Source: an uncultured Anaerolineae bacterium
Lineage (GTDB): Bacteria; Chloroflexota; Anaerolineae; Aggregatilineales; UBA2796
Direction: 5' to 3'
NCBI GenBank assembly: GCA_938005675.1
Contig: CALKXH010000083.1
Coordinates: 1-34,273, forward strand
DNA length: 34,273 nt
The notes under the pieces were generated by a model, which saw nothing but the letters and a program-made list of their open reading frames with translations, had not been told where the DNA came from and searched no databases. Positions 32,268-34,273 of the stretch are shown here, piece after piece. Each line of letters opens with the position of its first letter. Position 1 is the stretch's first letter. Made by a program: the position numbers and the translations under genes.

Positions 32268-33437
32268 ATGAGCGACTCCGAGCGGCTGCGCCGCTGGCGG
32301 CTGGTGCTGGGCGGCGATGCCTGCAATGAGACAGCCATGCGCCTAGCGAACGAGGCGGATCGTCAAATCGATGGGGCGCTGGCGGCGCTCTACGGCGAGG
32401 GCGGCGGCGAGAGCGAATCGCGCAAGGGCGGCTTGGGCGGCTCGGCGCCGAACGTGGCGCGCTGGCTGGGCGACATTCGGCGCTACTTCCCGACTTCAGT
32501 CGTGCGCGTGCTGCAGAAAGACGCCCTAGAGCGCTTGAACCTCAAGCAGATGCTGCTTGAGCCGGAGCTACTGCAAAGCGTCGTGCCAGACGTCCACCTC
32601 GCGGCGACCTTGATCAGCCTGAAGGATGCCCTGCCCGATGAGACGCGCGCCACAGCCCGCATGGTCGTGGCGCAGGTGGTGCGCGAGCTGCAAGAGCGCC
32701 TCGCCCGCCACTTGCAGCAAGCCGTCACGGGCAGTTTGAGTCGGGCAGCCCGCACGCGGCGTCCGCGCCTTGCCGAGATGGACTGGATGCGCACCATCCG
32801 CGCCAACTTGCGCCACTATCAGCCTGAGTATCGCACCATCGTGCCAGAGACGCGCATCGGCTACGCCAAGCGACGGCGCGCCCTGCAGGATGTGATCCTG
32901 TGCGTCGATCAGAGCGGCTCGATGGCATCGAGCGTGGTGTACGCCGGAGTGTTCGGCGCAGTGATGGCGTCCTTGCCGTCGCTCAGCACGCGCTTCGTCG
33001 CTTTCAGCACCGATGTAGCCGACCTGACCGAGTCGCTCAGCGAGCCTGTGGACTTGCTCTTTGGCGTGCAGCTCGGCGGCGGCACGGATATCCATCAGGC
33101 GCTGCGCTACTGCCAGAGACTGATCAGCCGCCCCGCCCAGACCACGCTCGTGCTGATCAGCGACCTGTACGAGGGCGGCAACGCTGCAGGAGTCCTGCAG
33201 TGTGCTGCCGAGCTGGTGGAGGCGGGCGTGCAAGTCATCGTCTTGCTGGCGCTCAGCGACTCTGGCGCGCCGTCTTACGATCACGGCATGGCGGCGAAGC
33301 TCGCCGCCTTGGGCATCGCTTGCTTCGCCTGCACGCCCGATCAATTCCCCTCGCTGATGGCGGCTGCGCTCAGCCGCGCCGATCTGAGCGCGTGGGCTGC
33401 CGCCGAAGAGATCGTCCTCGCGCGCCCAAAGAGCTAG
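32268..33437 (+). CDS. VWA (CoxE/YehP-like) protein
   Basis: Soluble von Willebrand factor A protein with an intact MIDAS: Asp214, Ser216 and Ser218 in [11 protein letters not shown], Thr273 in GGGTDIHQA, Asp299 in ISDLYEGG. The N-terminal 200 residues are helical and family-specific ([20 protein letters not shown], then [18 protein letters not shown]). Homologues commonly pair with MoxR-type AAA+ ATPases as metal-dependent adaptors. Here the partner is a HerA-like ATPase, 11 bp upstream. 389 residues from ATG 32268, with GAGGGG 7 nt before it. Its stop shares CTAG with aspS. Confidence 0.9.
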   Translation: MSDSERLRRWRLVLGGDACNETAMRLANEADRQIDGALAALYGEGGGESESRKGGLGGSAPNVARWLGDIRRYFPTSVVRVLQKDALERLNLKQMLLEPELLQSVVPDVHLAATLISLKDALPDETRATARMVVAQVVRELQERLARHLQQAVTGSLSRAARTRRPRLAEMDWMRTIRANLRHYQPEYRTIVPETRIGYAKRRRALQDVILCVDQSGSMASSVVYAGVFGAVMASLPSLSTRFVAFSTDVADLTESLSEPVDLLFGVQLGGGTDIHQALRYCQRLISRPAQTTLVLISDLYEGGNAAGVLQCAAELVEAGVQVIVLLALSDSGAPSYDHGMAAKLAALGIACFACTPDQFPSLMAAALSRADLSAWAAAEEIVLARPKS

Positions 33438-34273
33438 GTCTCGCTCTCGGAGTCGGCGACGACGCGGATATGCAGCTCTTCGAGCTGATGCGGATCCGCC
33501 TCGCTGGGCGCGCCCGCCATGAGATCGGCGGCTTGCTGCGACTTGGGGAAGGCGATCACCTCGCGGATGTTCGGCTCGCCCGCCAAGAGCATGACCAAGC
33601 GGTCGATGCCGGGCGCGATGCCGCCGTGCGGCGGCGTGCCGTACTCGAACGCCTCTAGCATATGCCCAAAGCGCTGCTTGGCATCTTCCACATCCAAGCC
33701 GATCAAGCCGAAAATCTTCTCTTGCAGGGCGCGGTCGTGGATACGGATGCTGCCGCCCGCCACCTCATAGCCGTTGCAGGCGAGGTCGTATTGCTGCCCG
33801 CGCACTCTGGCGGGATCGCTATCCAGCAGGGGGATATCCTCAGGCATGGGCGCTGTGAAGAGGTGATGCGAGGGGTCCCAGCGCTGCTCGTCGGCGTTCC
33901 ACTCGAAGAGCGGAAAATCCAAGACCCAGCAGAAGGCGATTCGCTTGGGATCGGCGAGTCCGAGCCGCGCGCCGAACTCTTGGCGGAGCGCATCCAGCAC
34001 GGCGCAGACCGTGGCGTGCGCATCGCTGGAGATCAGGATCAAGTCGCCCGGCTGGGCGCCCATGCGCTCGATCAGCGCCGTCATCTGCTCAACGGTGAAG
34101 AACTTGCCAATCGGCGACTTGACCTGCCCCGCCTCGCCCGCCTCAAGCGCCACGTAAGCCAAGCCTTTGCCGCCCGCGCTCTTGGCGATCTCGGTCAGCT
34201 CATCGAGCTGCTTGCGGCTGTAGTTGCCGCAGTTGGGGATGCGCAAAGCGCGCGTTGGATTGCCCGCCGCTGC
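33434..34273 (-). CDS. aspS: Aspartyl-tRNA synthetase, C-terminal part (5' end outside window)
   Basis: Bacterial-type class II AspRS; charges tRNA-Asp (or tRNA-Asx if non-discriminating). The visible 279 residues begin in the GAD domain ([20 protein letters not shown], then [11 protein letters not shown]). They continue with [43 protein letters not shown] and class II motif 3, [15 protein letters not shown], plus [17 protein letters not shown]. The frame is open to the right edge, and motif 2 and the anticodon-binding domain lie outside. It converges on the VWA gene with a 4-bp overlap. Confidence 0.97.
   Translation of the reverse strand, partial: AAAGNPTRALRIPNCGNYSRKQLDELTEIAKSAGGKGLAYVALEAGEAGQVKSPIGKFFTVEQMTALIERMGAQPGDLILISSDAHATVCAVLDALRQEFGARLGLADPKRIAFCWVLDFPLFEWNADEQRWDPSHHLFTAPMPEDIPLLDSDPARVRGQQYDLACNGYEVAGGSIRIHDRALQEKIFGLIGLDVEDAKQRFGHMLEAFEYGTPPHGGIAPGIDRLVMLLAGEPNIREVIAFPKSQQAADLMAGAPSEADPHQLEELHIRVVADSESET

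Overview
The window is GC-rich, gene-dense bacterial chromosome with no rRNA, tRNA, insertion sequence or CRISPR array that I can see. It most resembles a Chloroflexota genome of the Anaerolineae type. That is an inference from three things: long Pro/Thr-rich tails following a membrane helix (18058-18807 and 25347-27500), a kinase-plus-extracellular-domain protein, and the overall gene set. No marker gene settles the phylum. Thirty-two protein genes fill about 95% of the sequence, and no gene-free gap exceeds about 280 bp.

Layout. 1-1593 (minus): a slipin/stomatin gene (cut by the window edge) and its NfeD partner. 1786-4517 (plus): four overlapping genes, namely a small repeat protein (probable beta-flower fold), a hotdog thioesterase, a BchI/ChlI-like AAA+ ATPase and a polytopic membrane protein. 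4595-9404 (plus): a stand-alone Lon N-domain protein, the glycolytic pair gap and pgk, a Bax-inhibitor-1 family membrane protein and a degenerate methyltransferase. 9409-15258: hppD (minus), a GH63-like glycosidase (plus), a secreted S41 peptidase and an orphan response regulator (both minus). 15535-18807: a TalC-type transaldolase/F6P aldolase (plus), an MgtC family protein (minus), then a 38-residue membrane protein coupled to a divergent class I fumarase beta-like subunit and a TPR-like membrane protein (all plus). 18804-23631 (minus): an unknown gene, carA, an M48 peptidase, argH and a Crp/Fnr regulator. 23876-30372: a processive GT2 glycosyltransferase (plus), a Ser/Thr kinase, a LarA-like racemase and a GH4 glycosidase (all minus). 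30544-33437 (plus): a HerA-like ATPase followed by a VWA protein, converging on aspS (cut by the window edge).

How they fit together. Central carbon metabolism (gap, pgk, talC), carbohydrate hydrolysis (GH63-like, GH4) and polysaccharide synthesis (GT2) indicate a sugar-using heterotroph. carA and argH contribute to arginine/pyrimidine synthesis and hppD to tyrosine breakdown. A near-perfect CRP-type operator lies at about -42 of a plausible gap promoter, and a Crp/Fnr regulator is encoded 17 kb away, suggesting carbon or energy control of glycolysis.

The points most worth following are: the HerA-VWA gene pair; the 38-residue protein coupled to a fumarase-beta-like protein with altered core motifs; the four-gene ATPase/thioesterase operon; and the architectural rule that all six convergent gene pairs meet within 8 bp of each other, often sharing a CTAG or TTAG stop tetranucleotide, with no terminator between them.
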